The notes beneath the pieces are model-generated. The model worked only from the letters and a program-made list of their open reading frames with translations, made no database searches and was not told where the DNA came from. Of a stretch of DNA of 64,000 bases, positions 9,872 through 19,233 are shown piece by piece. The stretch is from Rubrivivax benzoatilyticus JA2 = ATCC BAA-35. Lineage in GTDB: Bacteria > Pseudomonadota > Gammaproteobacteria > Burkholderiales > Burkholderiaceae_C. Within the stretch, counting starts at the first letter, position 1; each line of letters opens with the position of its first letter. Both the position numbers and the translations under genes were made by a program. The stretch is taken from positions 42,090 through 106,089 of the forward strand of contig NZ_AEWG01000063.1 of the NCBI RefSeq assembly GCF_000190375.1, in the 5' to 3' direction.

Positions 9872-11314
9872 TCAGCCGGCGGTGCGCCCGTAGGTGTCCT
9901 CGAAGCGCACGATGTCGTCCTCGCCGAGGTAGCTGCCCGACTGCACCTCGATCAGCTCCAGCGGCAGCTTGCCCGGGTTGCGCAGCCGGTGCGTCTCGCC
10001 CAGCGGGATGTAGGTGCTCTGGTTCTCGGTGAGCAGGATCACCTTGTCGCCGACCGTCACCTCGGCGGTGCCGCTGACGACGATCCAGTGCTCGGCGCGG
10101 TGGTGGTGCATCTGCAGGCTCAGGGATGCGCCCGGCTTGACCATGATGCGCTTGACCTGGTGGCGCGGCCCGGCGTCGACGCTGTCGTACCAGCCCCAGG
10201 GCCGGTGCACCTTGCGGTGCAGCGTGTGCTCGCCGCGGCGGGCGCTGCCCAGCCGGTTGACGATCTGCTTGACCTCCTGGCTGCGCGCGCGGTCGGCCAC
10301 CAGCACCGCGTCCGGCGTCTCGACGACGACGACGTCGTCGAGCCCGACCACGCCGACCAGCCGGCTCGTCGCGTGCACCAGCGTGCCGCGGCTGTCGTGC
10401 ACGATGGCGTCGCCGACCGCGGCGTTGCCGTCGGTGTCCTTGGCGGCGACCTGCCACACCGCCTCCCAGGCGCCGAGGTCGTTCCAGCCGGCGTCGAGCT
10501 CGATCATGCGGATGTCCTGGCCGCTACCGGGGCAGCGCTCCATCACCGCGTAGTCGACCGACTCGGCCGGCACCGCCGCGAACTCGGCCTTGCCCGGACG
10601 CACGAAACGCTGGTCGGTGCTGCGCGCGGCCCAGGCCGCGCGGCTGGCCGCGGCGATGTCCGGCCGCCAGCGCTCCAGCGCCGCCATCCAGACGCTGGCC
10701 TTCAGCACGAACATGCCGGCGTTCCAGAAGTAGCCGCCTTCGGCCAGGTAGCGTGCCGCGGTCTCGGCGTCGGGCTTCTCGACGAACTGGGCGACGACTC
10801 GCGCACCGCTGCTGCGTTCGGTGCGGATGTAGCCGTAGCCGGTCTCCGGCCGGTCGGGCGTGATGCCGAGGATGACGATCGAGCCCTGCGCCGCGACCTC
10901 GATCGCCGCGGCCATCGCGGTGCCGAACGCGGCCTCGTCGGCCAGCGTCTGGTCGGCCGGCGTGACGACGAGCACCGGGTCGGCGCCGCCTTCGAGCGCC
11001 TGCAGCGCGGCCAGCGTCAGCGCCGGCGCGGTGTTGCGGCCCGCGGGCTCGAGCAGCACCGCGGCCGGCTCGGCGCCGAGTTCACGCAACTGGTCCAGGA
11101 TCAGGAAACGGTGCTCCTCGTTGCCGACGACCAGCGGCGGCGCCGCCTTCACCGTGCCCCGGCCCAGCGCCTGCAGCCGCGCCGCGGCCTGCTGGAACAG
11201 GCTGGTGTTGCCGGCGAGCACGAGAAACTGCTTCGGATAGCCGGCGCGCGACAGCGGCCACAGCCGCGTGCCCGAGCCCCCGGCCATGACGACCGGCTGG
11301 ACGGCGATGTTCAT
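9872..11314 (-). CDS. manC: Bifunctional mannose-1-phosphate guanylyltransferase / mannose-6-phosphate isomerase
   Basis: A 480-residue protein of the ManC/AlgA/XanB family, at the usual length. The N-terminal nucleotidyltransferase domain starts with MAGGSGTRLWPLSR (from about residue 10) and includes the FVEKPD motif. The C-terminal third is a cupin-type isomerase domain beginning at RPWGWYDSVD, with QMHHHRAEHWIVVSGTAEV. It makes GDP-mannose from mannose-1-phosphate and GTP, and probably also interconverts fructose-6-phosphate and mannose-6-phosphate. It feeds exopolysaccharide or LPS sugar supply. Its ATG overlaps the galE stop (ATGA), so the two are co-translated. Confidence 0.94.
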   Translation of the reverse strand: MNIAVQPVVMAGGSGTRLWPLSRAGYPKQFLVLAGNTSLFQQAAARLQALGRGTVKAAPPLVVGNEEHRFLILDQLRELGAEPAAVLLEPAGRNTAPALTLAALQALEGGADPVLVVTPADQTLADEAAFGTAMAAAIEVAAQGSIVILGITPDRPETGYGYIRTERSSGARVVAQFVEKPDAETAARYLAEGGYFWNAGMFVLKASVWMAALERWRPDIAAASRAAWAARSTDQRFVRPGKAEFAAVPAESVDYAVMERCPGSGQDIRMIELDAGWNDLGAWEAVWQVAAKDTDGNAAVGDAIVHDSRGTLVHATSRLVGVVGLDDVVVVETPDAVLVADRARSQEVKQIVNRLGSARRGEHTLHRKVHRPWGWYDSVDAGPRHQVKRIMVKPGASLSLQMHHHRAEHWIVVSGTAEVTVGDKVILLTENQSTYIPLGETHRLRNPGKLPLELIEVQSGSYLGEDDIVRFEDTYGRTAG

Positions 11315-12327
11315 GCTTCGAACCCCCGGGGATTGTTCTGTTGCCAGCGCCAGCTGTCGGTGCACATGCGCTCCAGGCCGTGCCGCGCCTGCCAGCCGAG
11401 CAGCGACTGCGCCTGCGACGGGTCGGCCCAGCAGGCGGCGACGTCGCCGGGCCGGCGCGGCACGATTCTGTACGGAACCGGCCGCCCGCTGGCCCGCGCG
11501 AACGCGGTGACGACCTCCAGCACCGAGTGGCCGCGCCCGGTGCCCAGGTTGACGGTGAACGAACCCGGCGCGTCGAGCAGCCGGCGCAGCGCCGCGACGT
11601 GGCCGTCGGCGAGGTCGCAGACGTGGATGTAGTCGCGCACGCCGGTGCCGTCGGGTGTCGGGTAGTCGTCGCCGAAGACCTGCAGGAACTCGCGCCGGCC
11701 GACCGCGACCTGCGTCACGTAGGGCATCAGGTTGTTCGGCGTGCCGCGCGGGTCCTCGCCGATGCGCCCGCTCTCGTGCGCGCCGACGGGGTTGAAGTAG
11801 CGCAGGCAGGCGGTCTGCCAGGCCGGATCGGCGGCGCCCAGGTCGCGCAGGATCTGCTCGCCGACGAGCTTGGTCTGGCCGTAGGGGTTGGTCGCGGTGA
11901 GCCGCGCGTCCTCGCGGATCGGCAGCGACTCGGGGTCGCCGTAGACCGTGGCGCTGGAGCTGAAGACGAATCGCGTGCAGCCGTGGCGGCGCATCGTGCG
12001 GCAGACGTTGAGCAGGCCGCCGAGGTTGTTCGCGTAGTACTCCAGCGGCTTGGCGGTCGATTCGCCGACGGCCTTGAACGCGGCGAAGTGCACCGTCGCG
12101 TCGATGCGGTGGCGCTGGAACACGCCCTCCATCGCCGCGGCGTCGCAGACGTCGGCGCGCTCGAAGACCGGCGGCCGGCCGCCGAGCTCGTGCAGCCGCT
12201 CCAGGACGACGGGCGAGCTGTTGGAGAAGTCGTCGACGCCGACGACCTCGAAGCCGGCGGCCTGCAGCGCCAGCCAGGTGTGCGAGGCGATGTAGCCGGT
12301 CGCGCCGGTGAGGAGGATGGTGGCCAT
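11311..12327 (-). CDS. galE: UDP-glucose 4-epimerase
   Basis: A 338-residue short-chain dehydrogenase-type epimerase interconverting UDP-glucose and UDP-galactose. The NAD-binding motif is at residues 8-14 (GATGYIA). The third glycine of the usual GxxGxxG is alanine here. The catalytic Ser-Tyr-Lys set is in place: SSS at 123-125, Tyr149 and Lys153 in YGQTK, the same numbering as E. coli GalE. The length also matches E. coli. It is the first gene of a two-gene minus-strand operon with manC, divergent from ubiJ. With ugd it supplies UDP-sugars for surface polysaccharide. Confidence 0.95.
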   Translation of the reverse strand: MATILLTGATGYIASHTWLALQAAGFEVVGVDDFSNSSPVVLERLHELGGRPPVFERADVCDAAAMEGVFQRHRIDATVHFAAFKAVGESTAKPLEYYANNLGGLLNVCRTMRRHGCTRFVFSSSATVYGDPESLPIREDARLTATNPYGQTKLVGEQILRDLGAADPAWQTACLRYFNPVGAHESGRIGEDPRGTPNNLMPYVTQVAVGRREFLQVFGDDYPTPDGTGVRDYIHVCDLADGHVAALRRLLDAPGSFTVNLGTGRGHSVLEVVTAFARASGRPVPYRIVPRRPGDVAACWADPSQAQSLLGWQARHGLERMCTDSWRWQQNNPRGFEA

Positions 12328-12457
12328 GCCCTATTGCATCACGAGCGGGGCCGGGCGCCGCGCGCGAAGCCGCCGCCCCGGCGGCCTTGCGCGCGCCGGC
12401 CGCCGAATCGCGCAGCAAGCTGCAATGGCGCAAGATCGATGCCGGGCGCCGCCTGCC

Positions 12458-12463
12458 TACAAT
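12458..12463 (+). promoter_or_regulatory. Putative -10 element (TACAAT) immediately before ubiJ
   Basis: GCCTACAATGCGACG runs directly into the ubiJ ATG, leaving only six bases between the -10 hexamer and the start codon. If it is used, transcription would begin at or next to the A of the ATG, giving a leaderless message. Confidence 0.45.
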
Positions 12464-12469
12464 GCGACG

Positions 12470-12988
12470 ATGCTGCAAACCCTCAACAGCCTGCTCGCGC
12501 CGGCCGTGCTGGAACGGCTGACGCTGGTCATCAACCACGTGCTGTCCAGCGAATCGGTCGCCACCGAGCGGCTCAAGCCGCACGCCGGGCGCACGCTCGA
12601 GCTCGCCGCGAGCGCCTGGCCCTCGCTGCTGCCGCCGCCGCCGGTGCTCGCCTTCCGCGTCACGCCCGCCGGTCTGCTCGAATGGTGCGGCCTGGACCGC
12701 CCGGCCTCCTGTGATCTCGCGCTGCGTGTCGACGCCGCCAACCCGGCGCTGCTGCTGGCGCGCGCGCTCGGCGGCGAGCTGCCCCCGGTGGCCATCGACG
12801 GCGACGCCCAACTCGCCGGCGACGTCAACTGGCTGATGCAGAACCTGCGCTGGGACGTCGCCGCCGATCTCGAGCGTTTCTTCGGCCCGGTCGTCGCGCA
12901 GCAGCTGCACCGCATGGGTTCGGCCGTCGCGCACGCGCTGCGCAGCGCGGTGCAGGGCCTGGGCCGCGTGCGGCCGCGCTCGCGCTGA
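12470..12988 (+). CDS. ubiJ: Ubiquinone biosynthesis accessory factor UbiJ (SCP2 domain)
   Basis: A 172-residue protein with an SCP2 sterol-carrier-like lipid-binding domain over roughly residues 10-110, followed by a helical C-terminus with [16 protein letters not shown]. UbiJ binds the hydrophobic polyprenyl ring intermediates and, with UbiK, holds the soluble Ubi enzyme complex. It is slightly shorter than E. coli UbiJ (201). It directly precedes ubiB, as in other proteobacteria (ubiE-ubiJ-ubiB), although here ubiE is separated from it by the ugd-manC-galE insertion. ATG 12470 is favoured because the conserved N-terminus [13 protein letters not shown] begins there; the open frame upstream has no family similarity. 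Confidence 0.87.
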   Translation: MLQTLNSLLAPAVLERLTLVINHVLSSESVATERLKPHAGRTLELAASAWPSLLPPPPVLAFRVTPAGLLEWCGLDRPASCDLALRVDAANPALLLARALGGELPPVAIDGDAQLAGDVNWLMQNLRWDVAADLERFFGPVVAQQLHRMGSAVAHALRSAVQGLGRVRPRSR

Positions 12989-13019
12989 CGCTGCCCGTCC
13001 TCACCGTCCGGAACCCGAG

Positions 13020-14576
13020 ATGCGGCGTGTCGCCCGCCTGATCTTCATCGTCTTCACCGTCCTGCGCTTCGGCCTGGACGAGGTCGCGCTGTCGGCCTTC
13101 CGCCAGCCCTGGGTGCGCATGCTGGTGCGCCTGGTCACGTTCGGCCGCCGCCTGGACGAGCCGCGTGGCGTGCGCCTGCGCCGCGCCTTCGAGCGTCTGG
13201 GGCCGATCTTCGTGAAGTTCGGCCAGGTGCTGTCCACGCGGCGCGACCTGCTGCCGCTGGATCTCGCCGACGAACTCGCCAAGCTGCAGGACCGTGTGCC
13301 GCCGTTCCCGCCGGCGGTCGCGCGTGCGCTCGTCGAGCGCGCCTTCGGCCGCGGCATCGACGACATCTTCAGCCACTTCGAGACCGAGCCGGTGGCCAGC
13401 GCGTCGATCGCGCAGGTGCACTTCGCGACGCTGAAGGACGGCCGCGAGGTCGCCGTCAAGGTGCTGCGCCCGGGCATGCTCGAGGTCATCGACGACGACC
13501 TGACGCTGCTGCACACGCTGGCGCGCTGGGTCGAGCGCCTGTCGGCCGACGGCAAGCGGCTGCGCCCGCGCGAGGTCGTCGCCGAGTTCGACGTCTACCT
13601 GCACGACGAGCTGGACCTCGTGCGCGAGGCCAGCAACGCCGCCCAGTTGCGGCGCAACATGGACGGGCTCGAGCTGCTGCTGGTGCCCGAGATGATCTGG
13701 GACTACTGCACGTCCTCGGTCATCGTCATGGAGCGCATGTACGGCGTGCCGATCAGCCAGGTCGAGCGCCTGCGCGAGGCCGGCGTCGACTTCAAGAAGC
13801 TGGCGCGCGACGGCGTCACGATCTTCTTCACCCAGGTCTTCCGCGACGGCTTCTTCCACGCCGACATGCACCCGGGCAACATCCAGGTGAGCCTGGCGAG
13901 CGAGACCTTCGGCCGCTACATCGCGCTGGACTTCGGGATCATCGGCACGCTGACCGAGACCGACAAGGAATACCTGGCCTACAACTTCCTGGCCTTCTTC
14001 CGGCGCGACTACAAACGTGTCGCCGAGCTGCACGTAGAGAGCGGCTGGGTGCCGGCCGACACGCGCATCGACGCGCTCGAAGGCGCGATCCGCGCCGTCT
14101 GCGAGCCGCATTTCGACCGGCCGCTGAAGGACCTGTCGCTCGGCCAGGTGCTGATGCGGCTGTTCCAGGCCTCGCGCCGCTTCAACGTCGAGATCCAGCC
14201 GCAGCTGGTGCTGCTGCAGAAGACGCTGCTGAACATCGAGGGCCTGGGCCGCCAGCTCGACCCCGAGCTGGACCTGTGGACCACGGCCAAGCCTTTCCTC
14301 GAGCGCTGGATGAACGAGCAGATCGGCTGGCGCGGCCTGCTCGACCGGCTGCAGCACGAGGCGCCGCACTACGCGCAGATCATTCCCGAGCTGCCGCGGC
14401 TGGTGCACGCCGCGCTCAAGCCCCGGCCCGAGCCGGCGCCGTCGCCGGTGATGCTGGCGCTGCTGGCCGAGCAGCGGCGCACCAACCGGCTGCTGCAGGC
14501 GGTGCTGTGGGCGCTGGGGGGGTTTGTCGTCGGGATGGTCGTCACGCGCATCCTGCTGCAGACCTCCGGTGCCTGA
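13020..14576 (+). CDS. ubiB: Ubiquinone biosynthesis protein kinase-like ATPase UbiB
   Basis: A 518-residue member of the ABC1/ADCK/UbiB atypical kinase family. The family-defining KxGQ motif is in [16 protein letters not shown]. The nucleotide-binding lysine region ([10 protein letters not shown]), catalytic-loop equivalent (HADMHPGNI) and DFG-equivalent (DFGIIG) are present. A hydrophobic C-terminus ([18 protein letters not shown]) fits the two membrane helices expected. UbiB is thought to extract or present ubiquinone intermediates at the membrane using ATP. It lies 31 bp after ubiJ in the same direction. Confidence 0.95.
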   Translation: MRRVARLIFIVFTVLRFGLDEVALSAFRQPWVRMLVRLVTFGRRLDEPRGVRLRRAFERLGPIFVKFGQVLSTRRDLLPLDLADELAKLQDRVPPFPPAVARALVERAFGRGIDDIFSHFETEPVASASIAQVHFATLKDGREVAVKVLRPGMLEVIDDDLTLLHTLARWVERLSADGKRLRPREVVAEFDVYLHDELDLVREASNAAQLRRNMDGLELLLVPEMIWDYCTSSVIVMERMYGVPISQVERLREAGVDFKKLARDGVTIFFTQVFRDGFFHADMHPGNIQVSLASETFGRYIALDFGIIGTLTETDKEYLAYNFLAFFRRDYKRVAELHVESGWVPADTRIDALEGAIRAVCEPHFDRPLKDLSLGQVLMRLFQASRRFNVEIQPQLVLLQKTLLNIEGLGRQLDPELDLWTTAKPFLERWMNEQIGWRGLLDRLQHEAPHYAQIIPELPRLVHAALKPRPEPAPSPVMLALLAEQRRTNRLLQAVLWALGGFVVGMVVTRILLQTSGA

Positions 14577-14606
14577 GGCCCGGCCAAAGCCCTGCCGCCG
14601 AAACGT

Positions 14607-14612
14607 TAGAAT
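14607..14612 (+). promoter_or_regulatory. Putative -10 element (TAGAAT) upstream of fmdB gene
   Basis: The 69-bp gap after ubiB is locally AT-rich (GTTAGAATTCACGC) and lies about 33 bases before the ATG, so the FmdB-DUF502-aspS genes may have their own promoter. No clear -35 was found. Confidence 0.3.
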
Positions 14613-14645
14613 TCACGCTTTGCTTTTCAAATCAAGGGTTTAGCC

Positions 14646-14966
14646 ATGCCGATCTATGCGTACCGCTGCGCTGCCTGCGGGCACGCCCGGGACGTGCTGC
14701 AGAAGATCTCCGATCCGCTGCTGACGGTCTGCCCGGCGTGCGGCGCCGAGGCCTTCCAGAAACAGGTCACCGCCGCGGGTTTCCAGTTGAAGGGCTCGGG
14801 CTGGTACGTCACCGATTTCCGCGGTGGCGACAGCGCCAAGACGGGCAGCACCAAGACCGAGAGCGCACCGGCCGACACCGCGGCCAAGCCGGCCGACAAG
14901 CCGGCCGAGGCCCCTGCCGCGGCCCCGGCGCCCGCGCCCACCCCCACGCCGTCGGCGGGCAGCTGA
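14646..14966 (+). CDS. FmdB-family zinc-ribbon regulatory protein
   Basis: A 106-residue protein. The first 40 residues form a CxxC-CxxC zinc ribbon (Cys8, Cys11, Cys29, Cys32) preceded by MPIYAYRC, the hallmark of the FmdB/CxxC_CXXC_SSSS family. The second half is low-complexity Ala/Pro/Lys. The family is named after a putative regulator of formamidase in Methylophilus, but its molecular role is not known. It is conserved immediately upstream of the DUF502 gene and aspS in many betaproteobacteria, which is the context seen here. Confidence 0.85.
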   Translation: MPIYAYRCAACGHARDVLQKISDPLLTVCPACGAEAFQKQVTAAGFQLKGSGWYVTDFRGGDSAKTGSTKTESAPADTAAKPADKPAEAPAAAPAPAPTPTPSAGS

Positions 14967-14985
14967 AGGCGCGCGAAAGCCACCC

Positions 14986-15624
14986 GTGAAAAAGTACTTC
15001 GTCGCCGGCCTGCTGGTCTGGCTGCCGCTGACGGTCACGATCTGGGTTCTGTCGTGGCTGCTCGGCGCGCTCGACGGCGTCTTCGTCAGCCTGCTGTCGG
15101 CGACGCAGGTCGTGCTGCCGCAGTCCACCCACGAGACCGTCGAGTTCCTGCGCGGCGTGCCCGGCCTCGGCGTGGCCGTCGTGCTCGCCGTGCTGCTGCT
15201 GTCGGGTGTGTTCGCCGCCAACTTCGTCGGCCAGTGGTGGCTGCGCCAGTGGGATGCGCTGATGGTGCGCATCCCGATCGTCAAGTCGATCTACAGCTCG
15301 GTCAAGCAGGTCTCGGACACGCTGTTCTCGTCCAGCGGCAACGCCTTCCGCGAGGCGGTGCTGGTGCAGTACCCGCGCCAGGGCTCGTGGACCATCGCCT
15401 TCGTCACTGGCAAGCCCGGCGGCGAGGTCGCCAGCCACCTGCCAGGCGACTTCGTCAGCGTCTACGTGCCGACGACGCCGAACCCGACCTCGGGCTTTTT
15501 CCTGATGATGCCGCGTGCCGACGTGCACGAGCTGAAGATGAGCGTCGACGAGGCGCTGAAGTACGTGATCTCGATGGGCGTCGTCGCCCCGCCCGGCACC
15601 GAGCCGCCCGCGCTGCGAAATTGA
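14986..15624 (+). CDS. DUF502 family membrane protein
   Basis: A 212-residue inner-membrane protein of the DUF502 family. It opens with KKYFVAGLLVWLPLTVTIWVLSWLL, a first membrane helix, and has a second helix around residues 60-80. The conserved family signature IPIVKSIYSSVKQVSDTLF follows. Function is unknown. GTG at 14986 was chosen because the conserved KKYFVAG begins right after it; the open frame upstream runs through the fmdB gene in another frame. It is 19 bp after the fmdB gene and 105 bp before aspS, likely one transcript. Confidence 0.87.
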   Translation: MKKYFVAGLLVWLPLTVTIWVLSWLLGALDGVFVSLLSATQVVLPQSTHETVEFLRGVPGLGVAVVLAVLLLSGVFAANFVGQWWLRQWDALMVRIPIVKSIYSSVKQVSDTLFSSSGNAFREAVLVQYPRQGSWTIAFVTGKPGGEVASHLPGDFVSVYVPTTPNPTSGFFLMMPRADVHELKMSVDEALKYVISMGVVAPPGTEPPALRN

Positions 15625-15729
15625 CGGGGCCGGCCACCGCGGCACGCGGCCGGTCCTGAGGGCGTTCGCCGCCCCGCCACGACGCCACCCGATTCCCCGA
15701 AGAATTCCCCGAATACCTGGAGTGTCCCG

Positions 15730-17517
15730 ATGAGAACGACGTACTGCGGCCTGGTCAGCGAAACGCTGATGGACCAGACCGTGACCCTGATGGGCTGGGC
15801 CCACCGTCGCCGCGACCACGGCGGCGTGATCTTCATCGACCTGCGCGACCGTGAAGGCCTCGTGCAGATCGTCTGCGACCCCGACCGCCCCGAGATGTTC
15901 AAGGCCGCCGAGGGCGTGCGCAACGAGTTCTGCCTGAAGGTCGTCGGCAAGGTGCGCGCGCGTCCGGCCGGCACCGAGAACACCAACCTCACCAGCGGCA
16001 AGATCGAGGTCCTGGCCTACGAGCTCGAGGTGCTGAACCCCAGCGTCACGCCGCCGTTCCAGCTCGACGACGACAACCTGTCGGAGACGGTGCGCCTGAC
16101 GCACCGCGTGCTGGACCTGCGCCGCCCGACGATGCAGAAGAACCTGATGCTGCGCTACCGCGTCGCGATGGAGGTGCGCAAGTACCTCGACGAGCAGGGC
16201 TTCGTCGACATCGAGACGCCGATGCTGACCAAGAGCACGCCCGAAGGCGCGCGCGACTACCTCGTGCCCAGCCGCGTGCACGACGGCATGTTCTTCGCGC
16301 TGCCGCAGTCGCCCCAGCTCTTCAAGCAGCTGCTGATGGTCGCGGGCTTCGACCGCTACTACCAGATCACCAAGTGCTTCCGCGACGAGGACCTGCGCGC
16401 CGACCGCCAGCCCGAGTTCACGCAGATCGACATCGAGACCTCGTTCCTCGGCGAGGAGCAGATCCGCGAGATCACCGAAGGCATGGTCCGTCGTGTCTTC
16501 CGCAACGCGCTGGGCGTCGAGCTGCCGGTCTACGAGCGGCTGACCTACGCCGAGGCGATGCATCGCTACGGCTCGGACAAGCCCGACCTGCGCGTCAAGC
16601 TCGAGTTCACCGAGCTGACCGACGTGATGAAGACGGTGGACTTCAAGGTCTTCGCCGGCCCGGCGACGATGAAGGGCGGCCGCGTCGCGGCGCTGCGCAT
16701 CCCCGGCGGCGCCGAGATGAGCCGCAGCGAGATCGACGCCTACACCGAGTTCGTCAAGATCTACGGCGCCAAGGGCCTCGCGTGGATCAAGGTCAACGAC
16801 CTCGCCAAGGGCCGTGAAGGCCTGCAGAGCCCGATCGTCAAGAACCTGCACGACGCGGCGCTCGAGGAGATCCTCAAGCGCACCGGCGCCGCCGCCGGCG
16901 ACCTGATCTTCTTCGGCGCCGACAAGCGCAAGGTCGTCGACGACGCGCTCGGCGCGTTGCGCGTGAAGATCGGCCACAGCGAGTTCGGCCGCACGCACGG
17001 GCTGTTCGAGGACAAGTGGGCGCCGCTGTGGGTCGTCGACTTCCCGATGTTCGAGCACGACGACGAGGCCGGCCGCTGGAACGCGGTGCACCACCCGTTC
17101 ACCGCGCCCAAGGACGGGCACGAGGACCTGATGGACACCGACCCGGGCGCCTGCGTCGCCAAGGCCTACGACATGGTGCTCAACGGCTGGGAGCTCGGCG
17201 GCGGCTCGGTGCGCATCCACCGCGCCGAGGTGCAGAGCAAGGTCTTCAAGGCGCTGAACATCAGCGCCGAGGACGCCAAGGTGAAGTTCGGCTTCCTGCT
17301 CGACGCGCTGCAGTACGGCGCGCCGCCGCACGGCGGCCTGGCCTTCGGCCTGGACCGCCTGGTCACGCTGATGACCAAGGCCGAGTCGATCCGCGACGTC
17401 ATCGCCTTCCCGAAGACCCAGCGCGCCCAGTGCCTGCTGACCGGCGCGCCGAGCAACGTCGACGAAGCCCAGCTGCGCGAGCTGCACATCCGCCTGCGCA
17501 ACCCGGTGCAGGCCTGA
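15730..17517 (+). CDS. aspS: Aspartyl-tRNA synthetase (probably non-discriminating)
   Basis: A 595-residue class IIb synthetase of the bacterial type. It has an N-terminal OB-fold anticodon-binding domain (about 1-105), the catalytic core with the motif 2 sequence [18 protein letters not shown], the bacterial GAD insertion, and motif 3 in [13 protein letters not shown]. It charges tRNA-Asp. His30 (in RRRDHGG) and Gly81 match the residues that, as I recall, let Pseudomonas AspRS also charge tRNA-Asn, so this enzyme may make Asp-tRNA-Asn for GatCAB amidation. A strong intrinsic terminator follows at 17541. Confidence 0.96.
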   Translation: MRTTYCGLVSETLMDQTVTLMGWAHRRRDHGGVIFIDLRDREGLVQIVCDPDRPEMFKAAEGVRNEFCLKVVGKVRARPAGTENTNLTSGKIEVLAYELEVLNPSVTPPFQLDDDNLSETVRLTHRVLDLRRPTMQKNLMLRYRVAMEVRKYLDEQGFVDIETPMLTKSTPEGARDYLVPSRVHDGMFFALPQSPQLFKQLLMVAGFDRYYQITKCFRDEDLRADRQPEFTQIDIETSFLGEEQIREITEGMVRRVFRNALGVELPVYERLTYAEAMHRYGSDKPDLRVKLEFTELTDVMKTVDFKVFAGPATMKGGRVAALRIPGGAEMSRSEIDAYTEFVKIYGAKGLAWIKVNDLAKGREGLQSPIVKNLHDAALEEILKRTGAAAGDLIFFGADKRKVVDDALGALRVKIGHSEFGRTHGLFEDKWAPLWVVDFPMFEHDDEAGRWNAVHHPFTAPKDGHEDLMDTDPGACVAKAYDMVLNGWELGGGSVRIHRAEVQSKVFKALNISAEDAKVKFGFLLDALQYGAPPHGGLAFGLDRLVTLMTKAESIRDVIAFPKTQRAQCLLTGAPSNVDEAQLRELHIRLRNPVQA

Positions 17518-17540
17518 GGTCTCGCGGCCTGAACGAAGAA

Positions 17541-17563
17541 GCGGCCCTTGGGGCCGCTTTTTT
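17541..17563 (+). terminator. Intrinsic terminator after aspS
   Basis: A perfect 7-bp GC stem (GCGGCCC / GGGCCGC) with a three-base loop is followed by six T residues. It ends the aspS transcript 24 bp past the stop codon. Confidence 0.9.
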
Positions 17564-17603
17564 CTGGCCGGCCTTGCGGCCCGGCCCGGCCGGGGGCGCT
17601 GGC

Positions 17604-17609
17604 TATACT
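17604..17609 (+). promoter_or_regulatory. Putative -10 element (TATACT) for aroG
   Basis: GGCTATACTGCGG, 56 bases before the aroG ATG and after the aspS terminator, is the best promoter-like match in the gap. The -35 is not evident. Confidence 0.45.
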
Positions 17610-17665
17610 GCGGCGCCCCCGGCGGCGCATCGCTGCCGCCCGCCGCGGCACCAGGACGCCCGCCG

Positions 17666-18787
17666 ATGACCACCGCTCCAGACTCCGCCGTGCACGACCA
17701 CGAGGCCGGCCCGCGCGACCCCGCCACGCAGGACAGCACCCGCACCGACGACACCCGCATCGCCGCCGTGCGCGCGCTGGTCTCGCCGGCCGTGCTGCTC
17801 GACGAGCTGCCGGCCACCGCCGCCGTGCAGACCGTCGTCGACGGCGCCCGGCGCGCCATCGGCGAGGTGCTGCACGGCCGCGACGACCGCCTCGTCGCCG
17901 TCGTCGGCCCGTGTTCGATCCACGACTACGAGGCCGCGATGGAGTACGCGCGGCGCCTGAAGCCGCTGGCCGACGAGCTGGCCGGCGAGATCGTCATGGT
18001 GATGCGCGTCTACTTCGAGAAGCCGCGCACGACGGTGGGCTGGAAGGGCTTCGTCAACGACCCGCGCCTGGACGGCAGCTTCCGCATCAACGAAGGCCTG
18101 CGCCGCGCGCGCGAGCTGCTGCTGGACGTCAGCGCGCTGGGCCTGCCGGCGGCCACCGAGTTCCTGGACCTGCTGTCGCCGCAGTACCTGGCCGACCTCA
18201 TCGCCTGGGGCGCGATCGGCGCCCGCACCACCGAGAGCCAGAGCCACCGCCAGCTCGCCAGCGGGCTGTCGTGCCCGGTGGGCTTCAAGAACGGCACCGA
18301 CGGCGGCGTGCAGGTCGCCGCCGACGCGCTGATGGCCGCCAGCGCGCCGCACAGCTTCATGGGCATGACCAAGATGGGCGTCGCGGCGATCTTCGAGACG
18401 CGCGGCAACCCCGACGGCCACGTCATCCTGCGCGGCGGCAAGGTGCCCAACTTCGACGCCGACGCCGTGCAAACGGCCTGCGCCGTGCTGCGCCGCGCCG
18501 GGCTGCGCGAGCAGGTGATGATCGACTGCTCGCACGCCAACTCGGCCAAGCAGCCGCGGCGCCAGATCGAGGTCGCCGCCGACGTCGGCCGCCAGATCGC
18601 CGGTGGCGACCGCCGCATCGTCGGCGTGATGGTCGAGAGCCATCTGCACGAAGGCCGCCAGGACCAGACGCCGGGCTGCCCGCTGGCCCATGGCGTGTCG
18701 ATCACCGACGCCTGCCTGGGCTGGGACGACACCGTGCCGCTGCTGCGCGGCCTCGCCGAGGCCGTGCGCGCGCGTCGCGCACGATGA
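17666..18787 (+). CDS. aroG: 3-deoxy-7-phosphoheptulonate (DAHP) synthase, class I
   Basis: A 373-residue class I (AroFGH-type) enzyme that condenses phosphoenolpyruvate and erythrose-4-phosphate, the first step of aromatic amino acid synthesis. Signatures include VVGPCSIHD, the KPRTTVGWKG loop, GARTTESQSHR, and DCSHANS with a metal-binding histidine. A poorly conserved N-terminal extension of about 25 residues makes it longer than E. coli AroG (350). Its stop overlaps nudB (ATGA). Which of the Tyr-, Phe- or Trp-sensitive forms it is cannot be told from the sequence alone, so the symbol is the class name. Confidence 0.93.
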   Translation: MTTAPDSAVHDHEAGPRDPATQDSTRTDDTRIAAVRALVSPAVLLDELPATAAVQTVVDGARRAIGEVLHGRDDRLVAVVGPCSIHDYEAAMEYARRLKPLADELAGEIVMVMRVYFEKPRTTVGWKGFVNDPRLDGSFRINEGLRRARELLLDVSALGLPAATEFLDLLSPQYLADLIAWGAIGARTTESQSHRQLASGLSCPVGFKNGTDGGVQVAADALMAASAPHSFMGMTKMGVAAIFETRGNPDGHVILRGGKVPNFDADAVQTACAVLRRAGLREQVMIDCSHANSAKQPRRQIEVAADVGRQIAGGDRRIVGVMVESHLHEGRQDQTPGCPLAHGVSITDACLGWDDTVPLLRGLAEAVRARRAR

Positions 18788-19233
18788 CGCGTCCGCCCAA
18801 GATCCCGGTGTCGGTGCTGGTGGTCATCCACCGGCTCGACGGCCAGGTGCTGCTGATCGAGCGCGCCCAGCCGGCCGGCTTCTGGCAGAGCGTCACCGGC
18901 TCCATCGACTTCGACGGCGAGCCGCTGGAGGCCGCGGCGCGGCGCGAGGTCGCCGAGGAGACCGGCATCACCGGTGGCGAACTCGTCGACTGGCAGCTGT
19001 CCAACGTCTACGAGATCTACCCGGTGTGGCGCCACCGCTACGCGCCGGGCGTCACGCACAACACCGAGCACGTCTTCGGCCTCACCGTGCCGGCGGACAC
19101 GACGGTCATCCTGAACCCGCGTGAACACCGCGACGCATGCTGGCTGCCGTGGCGAGAAGCCGCCGACCGCTGCTTCTCGCCCAGCAACGCCGAGGCGATA
19201 CTGCAACTGCCCCGTTTCGTGACCTTCGCGTGA
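18784..19233 (+). CDS. nudB: Dihydroneopterin triphosphate diphosphatase (Nudix)
   Basis: A 149-residue Nudix hydrolase. The Nudix box runs from TGSIDFDGEPLEAAARREV to AEETGI with its REV-x-EE core intact, one residue longer before the first glutamate than in E. coli NudB. The pattern YEIYPVWRHRYAPGVTHNTEH is typical of NudB. It removes pyrophosphate from dihydroneopterin triphosphate in folate synthesis. The ATG overlaps the aroG stop and its own stop overlaps the next start (GTGA), so it is translationally coupled in an aroG-nudB-EEP-clsB string. Confidence 0.92.
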   Translation: MTRPPKIPVSVLVVIHRLDGQVLLIERAQPAGFWQSVTGSIDFDGEPLEAAARREVAEETGITGGELVDWQLSNVYEIYPVWRHRYAPGVTHNTEHVFGLTVPADTTVILNPREHRDACWLPWREAADRCFSPSNAEAILQLPRFVTFA

